Below the pieces are notes generated by a model that was given only the letters and a program-made list of their open reading frames with translations, did no database searches and was not told the DNA's origin. The translations under genes were made by a program, and so were the position numbers. 64,000 nucleotides of DNA from Pogonophryne albipinna (Eukaryota; Chordata; Actinopteri; Perciformes; Artedidraconidae). Positions 46,307-59,499 of the stretch are shown in pieces (position 1 is the first letter of the stretch; each line of letters opens with the position of its first letter). The stretch lies in the NCBI GenBank assembly GCA_028583405.1, contig CM053246.1:6913959-6977958 (forward strand). The letters run 5' to 3'.

Positions 46307-47289
46307 GTGGCTATTCAGTTCAGAATGATTAGTAGTCTCATTTAGTAGCAACCGCCGTTTTATTCCATAGAGAAGCTTCGGACATTTATAAGTGGGGTTA
46401 TTAAATATAATCTCTTAATTTTATGTTAACCACAAACCTTATTAAATGTGTCTTGCCACAAACACATTCAAACTAAATTGACTTTGAGATGAAGAACCCA
46501 TGCTGTAAATTAAAAACACCTCTTTATAGAAAAAAGAACTCTTACATTCAAATGTTCTTCTTTCCATTTCCCTTTTCAACAGTGCATCAATAAAATGAAA
46601 GAAAAAAACTACTAAATATTAATACATCTGACATTTTTCCACTAAATATTTTAAACCGACAATCTCTGCACTGACCATGGAACAATTAAACTGTATTATC
46701 CTCCGTGTGTGTGTGAGAGAGAGAGAGAGATCACCTGACTCCCGATGGACTGTGGCTGACCTTCAGAACATCAATAGGCTCTATGGAGAACAGTGCTCTG
46801 CTGGATATTGACCAGCACTGATCTGAATACCGTCAATTTTCTCTTATCCCCTTTCGCAACCAATTATTTTCATAATTGGTCAATGAGCTCCCCTTTCAAC
46901 TACGTGCAGGCATCATTGCTCATTTACAAGAGCTGAAGGCCTGATGTACTCCACACTGGCAGGACATGTTATGTTCAGAGCTGCCAAAAACATCATGTAG
47001 TTAATGAACCGTTGAAGTGCTAAACAGAACTGAATACTCTATAATAGTCCTGTTCCAAAGTGACTTGTTTACGCCGAGGATTCTCTCTTCTCAGTCAATC
47101 GCGATCAACTAGTCTATCCATTCACCTTGGGATTAGAAATTAGATCTCCGATGGGCCAAACCTCTTCTTTTCGTCTCAGTATTAATTATGCTTTGTGATG
47201 CACATCAATTTGTTAGTAGATGTGCCAAAAACCTATAATGGTTTACTTTAGAAATATTTATAGTTAAAGAAAGATCGGTCAACATACAG
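46307..47289. other. Intergenic; rest of the interrupted repeat
   Basis: The repeat shared with 27200-27480 ends near 46400. A short GT/GA run occurs at 46707-46729. No gene recognised. Confidence 0.5.
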
Positions 47290-48180
47290 TTTTGTTAAAA
47301 GCCATACAAAATGTAATCATGTGGAAAAATAGTAGTTTGCTGGGCTTTCAACTCCGCTGTGTTTGCATGACTGTGTTTGAAATGTCTAACTATTTTACGG
47401 CACTTCGCTAAAGCACCATCAAATCCACAATCGCGGGGGGAGACAGCAATGGCCCTCTGTATAATGTGTGCTATACAGTGCATATGCTGAAATGGAAGTT
47501 TCTTTGCTGCAGCAATCATATTGTGAGCGCTATAAGTACCTATTGTGGTCACTTTGTCCGTTATTTCCCACTCGTTTGCAACTTCAAGAAACTGGCGCAT
47601 GCTTCTCAAAATGCCTTTCCTCCGTTTTAACAACACCTAAAGCATTTCCATTCGTCATCAATTAGGTGTGCTGTAACACCGAGGTAGTTGTGGTTACTTA
47701 CTGATGTCCAGTGGTCTCCAGTCATACATTTAGCCTGTGCTAACTGTTTTGCTTTAGTTGCCTTTTCACTCCCATACAGTTCATGAATTTGTGTGACAAC
47801 AGTTCCTCTTGAAGGCAGCTTTTAAGATGGGTCGGCTGAAGCGATCTGTAGGATGTCTTGAAGCTCCTTATCTTCCACAATACTGATGGGCCTGCAGTCC
47901 ATGGCAATCCATGTTGCAAAAGCACCCGTTAGCCTATACTAGTTGTAGTTGCCTTATTGACAGACCTGCCCTTGCTGCACTCTGCCAGTGTGGTTTGGCG
48001 AGTGTGGCTCGATACCGTCGCTGTGGTAGCATCTTTGCTAATATCAGCAAAAATGTGCTTTGCCCGAAGATGGTACTTAAGACTTGTTGTGCTCCGATGG
48101 AAAGACAGCTCAGTGTTGCAAAGTGTACACACAACTTTGTTTTTATCTAAACTTCCATCTGGAAGATTTTAAAAGTGACA
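47290..48180 (-). pseudogene. BED-finger hAT transposase relic
   Basis: Read on the minus strand from 48132, the frame gives CTLCNTELSFHRSTTSLKYH followed by LRAKH, a BED zinc finger with CxxC and HxxxxH. After shifts it gives VEDKELQDILQIA, CMTGDHWTS and VTTIGTYSAHNMIAAAKK, then the CIAH.IQRAI helix and ALAKCRKIVRHFKHSHANTA. These are the diagnostic blocks of ZBED1/4-like hAT transposases. At least three frame breaks exist, and the C-terminal dimerisation part is missing. No element ends were found. Confidence 0.8.
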
Positions 48181-48265
48181 TTTTCTGCCCAGCACTCCGT
48201 GGTGCATCTCCTCAGTCATCCTGTTGGTTTAATGTGCCTGCCTCTTAGTTAATTCCCAGGTGAAC

Positions 48266-50470
48266 CAACACATTCTCACTCCCAACTCGGCCTATATTGA
48301 CGTTATGTCAGGGTCCCTGTCGTCACTTTCCAACGCAAGGGGGGGCCCTTTAGCGTCGAGTTTCAACTATCAGGGAGTCCCATTGACTTGCATAGAGCTC
48401 CCTGAACGTTGGTAATAGACGAGTTGGGACCGCGGCGAAGTGCTCTCCGCAGATCCATTCTCACAGCGTTTATCAACCTTTTTCTTACTCAATATCAAGC
48501 CACACTTATTGTTTTTACTTATTTATTTAAATTGAATAATGTAGGACTTTTGTTGACGTTAGTTATGGGGAGAGTAGGGGCTCAGAATACTGAAATCTGT
48601 ATTGTTTCATCGTTTTTTCCTTCTAATTTGGTATTCTTTTCTAAACCACACACTGTTATTTACTCAACAATAACACATAATTATCCTTGTGTTTATTTAT
48701 TTGTTTGATTAATAAACACAAGTTGGAGTCCGTCAGGACCGAGGGTCGGAGCAGCTCATAGTAGTTGCTTTAGAGAATTTTACACCCGGAAGTAAGTATT
48801 CTCTCCGCTTCGCTTGACAAAGCAATGACATTTCTGCTGCTATCTTTGCAAAACGAGTTAACAGTCACATCTTATCTGGATGAGTGCTGCAGAATACTGT
48901 TTTTATAAGGGATAAATGTGTGTGTAGTCTTTCATATTAAACATGATCGCTGGTAGATAGCCACAGAAGTCGTAACACAGTTTAACCTGGGCGGGTCCCA
49001 TTTTTCCCTGGGGGAAGGTTTACCTGAGAGGATCACAGTTTACAGTTCACAGCTGAAGACTTCTCCACGCTGCTTTCAAACTGTGAGTAAACAACGTGTG
49101 CTTCACTTGGAGGCTGTCTGAAGGTGTACACATGTCTCAGATGGACTTGGTATCACATTAAGAACGATATTCAGTAATAAGTCTGACAACAATAGCTGGT
49201 TTAAATCATTTATTGGAGCTCGCAATGTTTTGAACAGACATCCCCAGTCAACTCGTTTTTCTTTTTGTAGTCCACGCTGTTCGCGTCCGGATATCTCCAT
49301 CGTAACCACAACCTCACACACTGGTACTGAATGTGCATCAAAGTCTTCCTACCGAGCCAAATATACCAAAAGATTTATGTAAACGACAGAAGAAGCGACC
49401 GAAATGTGTATTTCAGTCAAAGGCCACGCCCCCCACCTCTGTAAACCAGTTGATCGGGGAACCAGTTAATCCGGAACACCGGTCAGAGTCACAGCCAAAG
49501 TCAACGGAAGATATACTCAGACAAACGTTAACGTTTCGGTATGTGAAATTATATTATATATATATATTAATATTATGTTATCCTTACCAGTATCACATGT
49601 GCTCGTTTTCCAAGTGTCTGGATGAAGTCTGCTCGTTACCTCCGCCGTGACCGAACTGCGAAAGACAGCGAGTGTACTGCCAGAACATTCTGTGTGCGCG
49701 GTCATCAATGCGCATGCGCAAATGAAGCTTGATCTAATACAACTACATTGAACAAATGAATGGTTTCAGTTTCAATGTCCTTCTATCAGTTTATATTCTA
49801 TCAATATAAAACAATAGGTTCAACCATAAATATAAATCAGTAATATTAGTTTAAATAATCAAACTAATAATTTAAAATTATTTGAGTGAGAATAAACACA
49901 TCAAACGAACAACCACTATGTTTTACTTGTATCAGTGCAGGCACAGACCTCACACACACATTCTCAGGAGCTCAGAGCTGCTCCGACCCTCGGTCCTGAC
50001 GGACTCCAAAAGTCCGACATTATCCAATCAAACAAATAAATAAACACAAGGATAATTGTGTGTTATTGTTGAGTAAATAACAGTGTGTGGTTTAGAAAAG
50101 AATACCAAATTAGAAGGAAAAAACGATGAAACAATACAGATTTCAGTATTCTGAGCCCCTACTCTCCCCATAACTGACGGCAACAAAAGTCCTACATTAT
50201 TCAATTAAAATAAAGAAGTAAAAACAATAAGTGTGGCTTGATATTGAGTAAGAAAAAGGTTGATAAACGCTGTGAGAATGGATCTGCGGAGAGCATTTTG
50301 CCGCGATCCCAACTCGTCTATTACCAACGTTCAGGGAGCTCTATGCAAGTCAATGGGACTCCCTGATAGTTGAAACTCGACGCTAAAGGGCCCCGCCTTG
50401 CGTTGGAAAGTGACGACAGGGACCCTGACATAACGTCAACATAGGTCGAGTTGGGAGTGAGAATGTGTTG
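48266..50470. mobile_element. DNA element with long (about 490-bp) terminal inverted repeats, superfamily unknown
   Basis: The arms 48266-48756 and 49975-50470 are inverted with few differences and begin CAACACATTCTCACTCCCAA. The flanks GGTGAAC (48259-48265, 50471-50477) are identical, giving a 7-bp duplication or a worn 8-9-bp one. The 1.2-kb centre is unique here and contains an exon-like coding stretch (49306-49538). Long arms suggest a Mutator-like or fold-back type, but neither is proven. Confidence 0.8.
49306..49538 (+). CDS. Exon-like open frame inside the long-arm element
   Basis: Open from 49306 (after TAA at 49303) to a donor TTTCG|GTATGTG at 49539. It encodes a basic, polar sequence containing CKRQKKRPKCVFQSKA and SQPKSTEDILRQTLTF. 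Codon-like composition is better than in neighbouring frames, but the upstream exon and the product are unknown. The minus strand over 49103-49321 is also open. It could be the remnant of the element's own gene. Confidence 0.3.
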
Positions 50471-50477
50471 GGTGAAC

Positions 50478-53400
50478 ATGCAAGCTGGAAATAGTGAGAG
50501 AGGTACCGTCTAAACTGGATACTATGATTAATTTGAGTTAAAAAAAATAGTGGGTGTTAAAGTCTCGAGATTAATCACAGTTTAGACACATTTACCTAAT
50601 TGCTGATTTTACTCTGATATTTTTTTTTCTCTTTTTGTGACCAGAAAAATACTTATTCTCAGTGAAGTTGTAAGAGGGAGGCTGTGTCCTTGCCTAGTTT
50701 GCTGTGCCCTACACAGTTAGCTTAGAAGGAAAATTGGATTGACATCTCCATTCCCATTTTGGTTCTACCAGTTTTTTGTTCTACCAGTTTTCATAGAATT
50801 TGGTGACAACATGTAAACCCAGTTTAGCTTCACCCAAATACCACCCGACTAGGTCATAGCCAGGGCAAAGTTCAAACGGAGGTCTATCAGCAGCCGTTTC
50901 AGTTTTGGAAAGACTTTCAGCTTTGTGCATTATGACAAAGATAACCTTCTAAGACTTAAGTTGTTTGACTAAGATGACCTAACGCTACAAGTGTTCCGGT
51001 GGAGAAGGGAATTTAGCTTTTAACGCTATGATGCTTTTGAGGTAAATATACCTCATTTATTTTCACACGGATATGAAACTAATGTATTATTACCTAATTT
51101 GAGGTCCTTTCAAAGGTCCCTATATAAAAACTACCTTTAAGAACTCTCATTCATTAGCAGCGCTTCTATAAAAAACATGGCTTGGTGCTTTGTTTTCTCG
51201 AACTGGGTCATGCTGGTGGAGAGTTTCCTGCTTGTTTTAATTCTTCTTCTGGGTTTAATTGATGTTTCATTGGGGAGTTGCCAACAATAACTCCTCAACA
51301 CGCCTGTCAATCTGTGTGGGTGGCATTTGCACAGAAAATTCTCCTCAAATGGCGAAGCATTGTCACAACAAAGCTGTGGCTCCTAAATCAATTAATGGAT
51401 TTCTTGTGGAAGCAGCTGCCAGGTTTCTCCCAGGACCGAGGGGAGGTTTCTGTCTGGGTCCCTCAAACGAGGCCCAGATGAATTAACATGGATGAGAACT
51501 TAATGAGGACACACTCTTGTTTTCCCTGACTCTGTTACTCTCTGACAACACTTCATTTTTCTTCCTCTCATTCGACAGGTTTCTTTCAAAGCGTCATCAT
51601 TGCTTTGCATTAATATTCTGTCAGTGATGAGTATGACACAGGACCAGCTACAGCACCTTCACAGGAAGACGCAGACAGAAGGGGAGAAGGAGAGGGATGT
51701 CAACTGTGGATCGATGTTTCGAATGAAGAAAGATGGCCCTTTTTTGGCGCCGGGGGCTTCCAGCTACTTATTACCTTACATTACCCTAACAGGTGAGAAA
51801 CACTATCGACGTCCCGCTAAGCTGACTGTTTACTTTCCACAGAGGACATCAAAGGCAGAGAGAAGCTCAGGTTATTTACATGTGTTACCATAGTAATGAT
51901 AGGGGAAAAAAAGCAAAACCTCTGAAAAAAGAAATGTTTCTCAGAATCGAAAGGGAAAAACACAAAAGCAGTGTACACAATTTAAACCAATTAATGTTGT
52001 GTAATTAACAAGGATAAACTGATGTTTTTTAGTGAATGAGTACTGCATATATAGCTTTAAAATCATTTGATAGTGAGGGGAATACGGTTTTATTATGAAA
52101 ACTTCGAAGACCGGAAATACTGTTTTCACCCCGTGAGGGTTGACGGTAACTTTACATGGACGTTGCCGTTACACGTTCTCCTGGCGAGACCTCAAATAAT
52201 CTTCGTAATATCTATCAAACTATAGATCCTTACACATCCACTGGACGTGGATTCTAAAAGTACAATATACACTTCTCGCTAGAAATCTAATCAAAAAGCA
52301 TTTTAATGGACAAACTATCCTACAATTTAGGATCTTCCAGAGAGGGTTATTTGTGAATATACGACCCTCCGGAGCGTTTGCATTCAACGGGAGCACTAGA
52401 GTTAGAAAACTCTAAAACGTGATTATAGGTCGTAATAAGCGCTTGAACAATCAACCTATTTGGTCGTATGAGTTGGAGGACTTGTTGCCTTTATTAGTGG
52501 CACCTCTTTGACAAAGGGTGAGGGACTTTGGGAGCTTCGAACAAATACAATATTTTTGCAGAAATTATCTTAAATGCCTGTATAGTCATACCAGACAGAA
52601 GCATAAGCATATTTGCCCCAGCTCCATAACACCAGAAATGACTTTTGCTGTTTTAATTCTTGAGATTTTCATCAAACTTTTTTATACTGTAAATGGTCAG
52701 CAATTGTAAAGCAACAGCCATTCAGTGTATTTACATTCTGAATTTCCCCATGCTGTATTTTGTCAGTAAGTTAAGTGCATCCACAAAATCGTCTACAAAA
52801 ACAATAGTTTTGTCTGAATATTGCAGGAAGTAACAGGAAGCCTCAGAGCTGTTAGATAAAGACTCCTGTTGTGTGGAAAACTGCTTGCGCCCTGTGCAGC
52901 GTGAAATCAGACCACAGTTGCCATTATTAGTGACTAACATCTTTATTCCTGTTGTTTGGCTGTGCTGTAAACAGATACTGCTCTTCTGTTGTGTTTCTGA
53001 CAAAGTCGCTGCTCCAGGCATGTTTGCTGGAGTTTTACAGTTTCTTTTTACAATTGCTAAACCAGATTTTAAAAAAATACAGTTTTTTTTTGTCAAACCA
53101 GTACACAAGAGTCACACAACCACACACTTGTGCAAGATAAATACTTTGTTTAAAACGGTCTAATCATATTCTGTTTGAACCAGCTATCCTTATTTTTTTA
53201 ACATTTCAATTTGTATATTTAAATGGGTTTGATTCATTTTTAATAGAAATAGTTGAAGTACAAATGATTAATTTATTAACAAAACAAAACACACAAGACC
53301 AGTTACTGCAATGAACAGTTATATTTTCCTCCACATTGAACAAATCTCTCAAAAGATCCATGTGTAACCCAGGTTATTTTTCTGTCTTTCCCACAGGTTC

Positions 53401-53674
53401 CCTGAACGTCTCACGGGCTGCTGATCGGTAGGATACATTTTATTTCTACATGATGCACTGAAAGTGAACACATTTTTTTTTTTAAAGGTTATAACTTTAA
53501 TGATGTAGTATTTGATTGGAGAACAGCAGGAATCTCTCTGATTGTATAGATTCCTGCTGATAGTCTCCTTATCAAACCTAGTACTTTCTCTAAAACTAGA
53601 ACCAGAAGTGAACCTGTACTGTAATATTTTGGGTTTAAAAACATTAGATAACTCCACATTCAGTTGCTATAGAT
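50478..53674. other. Intergenic, no firm gene
   Basis: A 37-codon frame at 51177-51290 (MAWCFVFSNWVML, then a hydrophobic LLVLILLLGL stretch) lies just after TATAAAA at 51168. Exon-like splice pairs occur, such as CCCACAG at 53391-53397 with GTAGGA at 53429, but no conserved protein is seen. Otherwise nothing recognised. Confidence 0.4.
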
Positions 53675-54213
53675 CAGGGGTGTCCAAACTACGGCCCGGG
53701 GGCCAAATGCGTCCCGTGGGCCATTTTGAATCGGCCCTCAGCAAATTAAAAAAGTATAATTGAATACGGCCCACAAATGATACTTGAGCTTGTATTGTAT
53801 TGTACTTCTTAAATATATCTGTAAACATATATTACACAGTAGTGTTCATGTGTTAATAAGCCCATTTTCAGTCAATTAAAGTTGAAAACATGCTCTAACA
53901 AATCTAAGTTAAAGAAAAAAGCCCAATAACTTATGTACATAACAACCTTGAATTATACCCTTCCTATTTCCTCTTATGATAAGCAATCTAAGGCCTCTGT
54001 TTTAAGGAATGAGCTGCTAATAAAATAAATGAAACCCTATGGAAAGCTGTCATGTAGGCTGTTGTATCAAGCATAATTTACTTACATTTGATTGATTTTG
54101 CTAACTTATAATTTCACTTATGAGGCAATAAACCTCACCTCAAGTGAGTGACCCAGCCCTTCGAATATGTTTCTGTATGTGGCCCTCGGTGAACAAAAGT
54201 GTGGACACCCCGG
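53675..54213. mobile_element. hAT (Charlie-like) MITE, TSD CTATAGAT
   Basis: Begins CAGGGGTGTCCAAACTACGG and ends GTGTGGACACCCCGG. The flanks CTATAGAT (53667-53674, 54214-54221) are identical and fit nnnTAnnn. Confidence 0.93.
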
Positions 54214-54387
54214 CTATAGATACTGACTAAAGCCATTAAATTAGTTTCCCATTAGCTAATATTCCCTACCACAAGGGTAAGGTTTTATGCAAAGTTACAC
54301 ATGCACTTCCAGAGTTGCCTTTTGCACTTAAAATATGAACAGGACATATTGTTGTTTTATTTATATTGCTAAAATATATTGGCGGAA

Positions 54388-54579
54388 ATGGCGGATGTGG
54401 ATCACAGCCTGGCAGGTGCTGTTCTTCCACCTTTCCAAACAAAACACACTAGGAAACTTCACGACCGTCGACCAAGTAAAGCAGGAATACACAAATCATC
54501 ACAGTCGGCTGGTGTAAGAAGGAAATATGATCCGATGTATATTGGACTTCTAATAACAAACATACTGATGATTGTGTAG
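54388..54579 (+). CDS. 63-codon open frame, unrecognised
   Basis: The ATG in GAAATGGCGG starts MADVDHSLAGAVLPPFQTKH, followed by a basic middle and a hydrophobic end, YIGLLITNILMIV, then TAG. Composition is protein-like, but no family is recognised and no splice or promoter support is seen. It may be chance or a fragment of a mobile-element gene. Confidence 0.2.
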   Translation: MADVDHSLAGAVLPPFQTKHTRKLHDRRPSKAGIHKSSQSAGVRRKYDPMYIGLLITNILMIV

Positions 54580-54838
54580 CCCAGTTATTCCCTAGTTTAA
54601 TCAGGGAAGGGCCCTGAGTTCGTTAACTCAATAAATCTAATTTACAATGAAGAATACATAAGGTAATGTCTTATTTCTCTTAAATTATCCTGTTTATATT
54701 TTACCAATGTACCCTTTGTGTTATCTTGAGTCCCTTTAAGCACCTTTGTAGCTTCGCTAGTATTAGATTATGTCTACTCTACTATAACATATACACACTG
54801 AACAATTTAGCTGAGTGACCTATAAAAGAAATGTATAT

Positions 54839-55241
54839 TTAAAGGTGGGGTAGGTAAGTTTGAGAAACCGGCTGGAGATACACTTGTTGTTATATTCCAT
54901 GGAATGCTCTGAACATCCCGATAGCAATGAATATCTTAAGTGCTTTGACAAAAAATCCATAAAAAAATGTCATCTGTGGAAGCTGTAGTACTGTAAAAAG
55001 CACGACCAATCCGTTTAGCCGGCACCGCCCTGTCTGTCAGCCTTCCATCTAGTGCACGCACAAATGTATCTCGTGCCCTCATTGGGTGTGCCGTAATTGG
55101 GCGTGCATTGCGCGTTCATGTGTGTTGGAGGAGGTGCTCTGTAAGGAAGTCTGAAGGAAGGGGCGGATTCTTTTCGGCTGTGTACTTTCAAATTTTAGTG
55201 CACTCGAGCCGGTTTCTGAAACTTACCTACCCCACCTTTAA
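54839..55241. mobile_element. Complete TTAA-type MITE
   Basis: TTAA at both ends. Terminal inverted repeats of 35 bp (TTAAAGGTGGGGTAGGTAAG and on) differ at one base. The length is 403 bp. A second, interrupted copy is at 7506-7808 / 14276-14341. Kolobok or piggyBac-like by target. Confidence 0.92.
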
Positions 55242-55495
55242 ATGTGTTGAGCACAATGACACTTTACCTTAAACACATTTTTTTAAATACCTCTATTGAT
55301 ATAAATCACCAAATATCACACTGGAATCAGTTTTAGAAATAGAGATCTCAATTATTTTACTATATACTTGTGAACAAACAGGAAATACACAGTCAGAATG
55401 TATCTACAATAATGTCTGATTAATAATCCCTTTAACTGGAATTATTAATCATACAAAAATATTATAAGGTCACCATTGAATACAATTTCACACTT

Positions 55496-55697
<202 letters not shown>

Positions 55698-56067
55698 GCC
55701 GGCAAATAAAATGAAATAAAACCCCTCACGTTGCAGGCCTGATGTGATGCTTGAGAGCGTTGAAAGTCAAAACTATTTGTCTTCTTCACTCAAATGAGCA
55801 ATAAAACCAGAGCGATACATTACATCTTCAACTCCAAACTGCAGCTGTACTGTAGAGATGGCAAATCCGGATCATTTTATGGACTCGGAGTCTTCTGAGT
55901 CAATCATTGAAGAGATCCGGATCATACGAGTCATTTGAGTCATATGAGTCAGCATGACCAAGACCGTAGAAATCCTACCGGTGAAACCGAAAAGTTGTTG
56001 CATTTAACCAGCATATTAAACTAACGTTACATTAACCTCCGCTACACAGTGTCTTTTGCTTTAATAA

Positions 56068-56815
56068 AACATGTGTGTGTGTGTGCATTTTAAAAAATAA
56101 GTGTTTTGCATTATATGTATATAGTTATTTTAATATGTTCCTGTACTTAAGCTAATTTTGCACAATTGTGTTTTCATTTAATAATAATAATTGTATAATT
56201 ACATTTTATATATTCTAACTGTTTTGCAATTTTCTATCATTTGTTTCTTTTTGTGTGCCATGTTCAAAATAAACGAGTTTCCAAGTAAGATCCTTATTGG
56301 AAATGCAGCTATTATTACAGGAGACTGTTGCACAACATGACCATTTTGTTAGAAGTCTACACTGAAACTTAATTTAGAGCCGGAAAAATCGCGGGATCCG
56401 TGAATCCAGGTCAATGATCGAGAGAGACCAGTAGCCTACGAGGACTCAGAGCCGTAACATATAGCAGGCAGCAGATCCAGAGATCCAGCAGACTCGTCCC
56501 CATGCACGAATCTACAGCAGACTCAGCCCCTCCTCCGAGTCCCACGGCTCCCGCGAGTCCCACGGCTCCCGTGAGTCCCACGGCTCCCGCGACGAGTCGC
56601 AGCAGACTCAGAGATTTGCGGACTCACGGCTCACTCACGGCTCACGGCTCACTCACGGCTCACGGGACTCTCGCGGGAGCCGGAGGAGGGGCTGAGTCTG
56701 CTGTAGATTCGTGCGTGGCGACCATAGACTGTATATAAAGATGGCGACGAGTCTGCTCTGGATCTGCTGCTATATGTTACGGCTCTGAGTCCGCACGAGA
56801 CACAAATATGTCATG
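56068..56815 (+). repeat. Left copy of subterminal direct repeat with GC-rich hairpin
   Basis: Matches 59500-60235 in the same orientation (GTGTTTTGCATT, GAGTTTCCAAGTAAGATCC, GAGCCGGAAAAATCGCGGGA). Bases 56446-56550 and 56680-56795 pair as an inverted repeat around tandem CCCACGGCTCCCGCGAGT / CTCACGGCTCA units. The inferred frame here (56502-56738) is repeat-derived and not a gene. Confidence 0.85.
56732..56739 (+). promoter_or_regulatory. Possible TATA box of the hAT transposase
   Basis: TATATAAA within CATAGACTGTATATAAAG, about 520 bp before the transposase ATG and after the hairpin. The right-hand copy of the repeat lacks it. Placement only; no direct evidence. Confidence 0.3.
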
Positions 56816-56826
56816 ATGGGGTCAAA

Positions 56827-57008
56827 TAACTATGAAAAATAAGAAATTAATTAAAATGAACTGTTCATTTTATTAATTAATTAAAATGAACTGTTCATTT
56901 TAATTAATTTCTTATTTTTAGAAATTAACTTTGAAAAATAAGAAATTAATTAAAATGAACATATATACTATGTTCATTTTAATTAATTTCTTATTTTTCA
57001 AAGTTATT
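56827..57008. repeat. AT-rich palindrome block
   Basis: AATAAGAAATTAATTAAAAT and its complement alternate four times, forming nested hairpins between the GC-rich repeat and the transposase gene. Confidence 0.85.
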
Positions 57009-57258
57009 TTATCATGGGTGGAGATACTTAGTGAAGTTGTTGCAGTGGTGATTTGTTGACCCCTTGACCCAATAAGGTACACTCTTCAAGACCTTTCTGA
57101 TTGGAAGGTTAGGGGTAGTCCCCCTCCCCCTACTTGTCACCAACCATCCCCCACTATCAAGATTCTCCCAAAACACCTCAGACAGAAGTGACAAGAGAAG
57201 AGAGAGTGACATTGACTGAGGATTATTTGCTAAAGATAAGAGGATTTTTTTGTTGGAG

Positions 57259-59306
57259 ATGAGTACTCGGAAAAGAAGTGATATATGGATGCATTTTGTT
57301 GGAGTAAATCAGGCACAAGCAAGATGTCAGTATTGCAAAAACCTGATATCTGTTCATGGAGGGAGCACATCAAATATGAGGAGGCACTTAAAAACTAAGC
57401 ACCCCACTGCACTTTTAGCAGACACTCAGCAGACAACAACAGGGACAGCAGAAGCAGCAGCGACAACATCTGCAACGGCATCAACCAGCACAGATTCAGG
57501 TGTGGCAAGTACATCAACTCAACTTGCAACAGCCACCACCACAGCACCACAAGCAGCCAGAAAAAGGCCAAAACAAACCACTATGGGAGGCTTTATAAAC
57601 AGGCCCATTCAACCACTGCAGCAGAGTAAAGTGGACCAGGCTTTGGTTAAAATGATAGCCACTGATTTTCAACCGTTCACAATTGTTGAAGACAGGGGGT
57701 TCAGAGCATACACAGCGGCACTGGACCCATCATATGTGCTGCCAAGCAGAGGCACTATATCAAAGCGGATGCTGCCCAACCTTTTCGAAAAGGTCAGAGC
57801 TGAACTCCAAGAGCAGATTAGGACTGCTCCTGCTGTATGTTTGACAACAGACTACTGGACCTCCAACACAACAACAAGCTACATGTCAGTGACATGCCAC
57901 TACATCACTGACTTTAAACTCAGATCCAATTTACTGGACTGTTTTGTTGTCGCAGAGTCGCACACATCCCAAAATCTGGCGCAAGAGTTGAGCCGGGTTG
58001 CAAAAGAGTGGGGCATTCAAGATAAAATTGCAGCCTGTGTCACTGACAATGCAAGCAACATTGTCAAGGCCGTGAATGACATTTTGAAGTGGAACCATGT
58101 GAGATGCTTTGCTCACTTGCTGAATCTGACGGTCAGATCTTCAGTTCACCAAACTGAAATCCAGGCCTTAATTCTGAAGGTCAAATCTATCGCAGAGTAT
58201 GTGCGCAGAAGCACAGTGGCCTCTGCAAAGCTTCGGGAAATGCAACTACAAATGGGGCAGGTCCAGTTGCGAATGAAGCAGGATGTAGCCACACGGTGGA
58301 ATTCAACCTACTTCATGATGCAGCGTGCCATCGAAATCAAGGAACCTCTTGTCTCCACAATGGCACTGCTCAATCCACTGCTACCAGCCTTAACTCCCGA
58401 GGAATGGGATATCACAAAGGAGGTGTGTGATATTCTTAAGCCCTTTGAAGAGGTGACTGTGGAGATGAGCTCAGAGAGGTATGTAAAAATAACGCAATTT
58501 TATGAATTACATTTTTCATACATTATATGCTGTGTTGATGGTCATTAGTATAAGGCCTGATGGTCATTAGTAAAGAAGGCTGCAACTGCAAGAAACACAA
58601 TTTCAATGACTATTTATTTTTTCACAGGTTTGTGACAGGCTCAAAAGCCATTCTGATGGCACGGGGGCTCCAGAGAATTGTTGCCCACAGGCAGAGAAAC
58701 CCCTCCACCCACGAACCTGTCAAAGGGATGGTTAATTTCCTTGCAGCAGATTTGGAGAAAAGGTTTGGGCAAATTGAAAGGGTCAGAGTGCTTGCTGAAG
58801 CTACACTTTTGGACCCTCGCTTCAAAAAGCATGCCTTTGTGATTGAAAGGAACGCAGAGGAAACTGTGTCAAGAGTGGTGGGAGCAGCAACACATGCGGC
58901 AACACCAACATTACCCAGCACAGAGGAGGAGGAGGAGGAGGAGGGTGGCACAACTGTGAATCCTCCAAGTGAGCCAGTGCCTCAATTCTGGGCTGACTTT
59001 GAGGAGCGAGTGACCACTCTGAGGCCAGGGGTCCAGAACCCGAGCACTGGGGCCATGCTGGAGATCAAGGGATTCTTGGCAGAGCCACTTATCCCCCGAA
59101 AGGCTGACCCCCTGGAATGGTGGAGAGTTCGAGCCCTGGTGTACCAAAATATATGCACAGTCATGAAGACCAGGCTCTGCATTGTGGCCACATCTGTCCC
59201 CTCAGAGTGTGTTTTCTCGAAAACTGGGCAGATCATTACAGACAGGAGGAACAGGCTCAGCCCTTCAAAAGTGCGTGAGCTTGTCTTTCTTAATGCCAAC
59301 TTGTGA
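57259..59306 (+). CDS. BED zinc-finger hAT transposase, two exons (57259-58478, 58628-59306)
   Basis: The ATG at 57259 starts MSTRKRSDIWMHFVGVNQAQ; 632 residues to TGA. The BED finger comes first (W10, C23, C26, H43, H48), then a Ser/Thr/Ala-rich linker (about 50-105). The RNase H-like core has Asp198 (CLTTDYWTS) and Asp263 (VTDNASN), followed by CFAHLLNL and DVATRWNSTY. The intron has donor GAG|GTATGT and acceptor TTCACAG and splits an Arg codon in phase. Exon 2 ends with the hAT dimerisation region (DPLEWWR, TSVPSECVFSKTGQIITDRR, LSPSKVRELVFLNANL), which also supplies the catalytic Glu. The protein cuts and pastes the element in the nucleus. Length and motifs fit the Ac/ZBED-like group with no defect seen. 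An acidic E-run in exon 2 is low-complexity. Confidence 0.95.
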
Positions 59307-59499
59307 GTGACACACTTAAATAATGCACTTGCACAATGCACATTATGTATATAGTTATTTGATTATGTTCCTGTACTAAGCACATTTTGCACAATTGTGT
59401 TCATTTAAAAAAAAAAAAAAAATCTTAGCCTATATGCCAACTGATTTGCACATTTTGCATTGTGCTCTCATTTGTTGTTGGCAAAAGATATGCTTGATT

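Noticed and set aside
53391..53430. Possible 31-bp micro-exon between CCCACAG and GTAGGA
   Set aside because: Splice-like ends alone are common by chance; no neighbouring exon or protein match supports it.
56502..56738. Pro/Ser/Ala-rich open frames at 56502-56738 and 59928-60431
   Set aside because: They arise from GC-rich tandem units of the hAT subterminal repeat; the two copies differ by non-coding-like indels.
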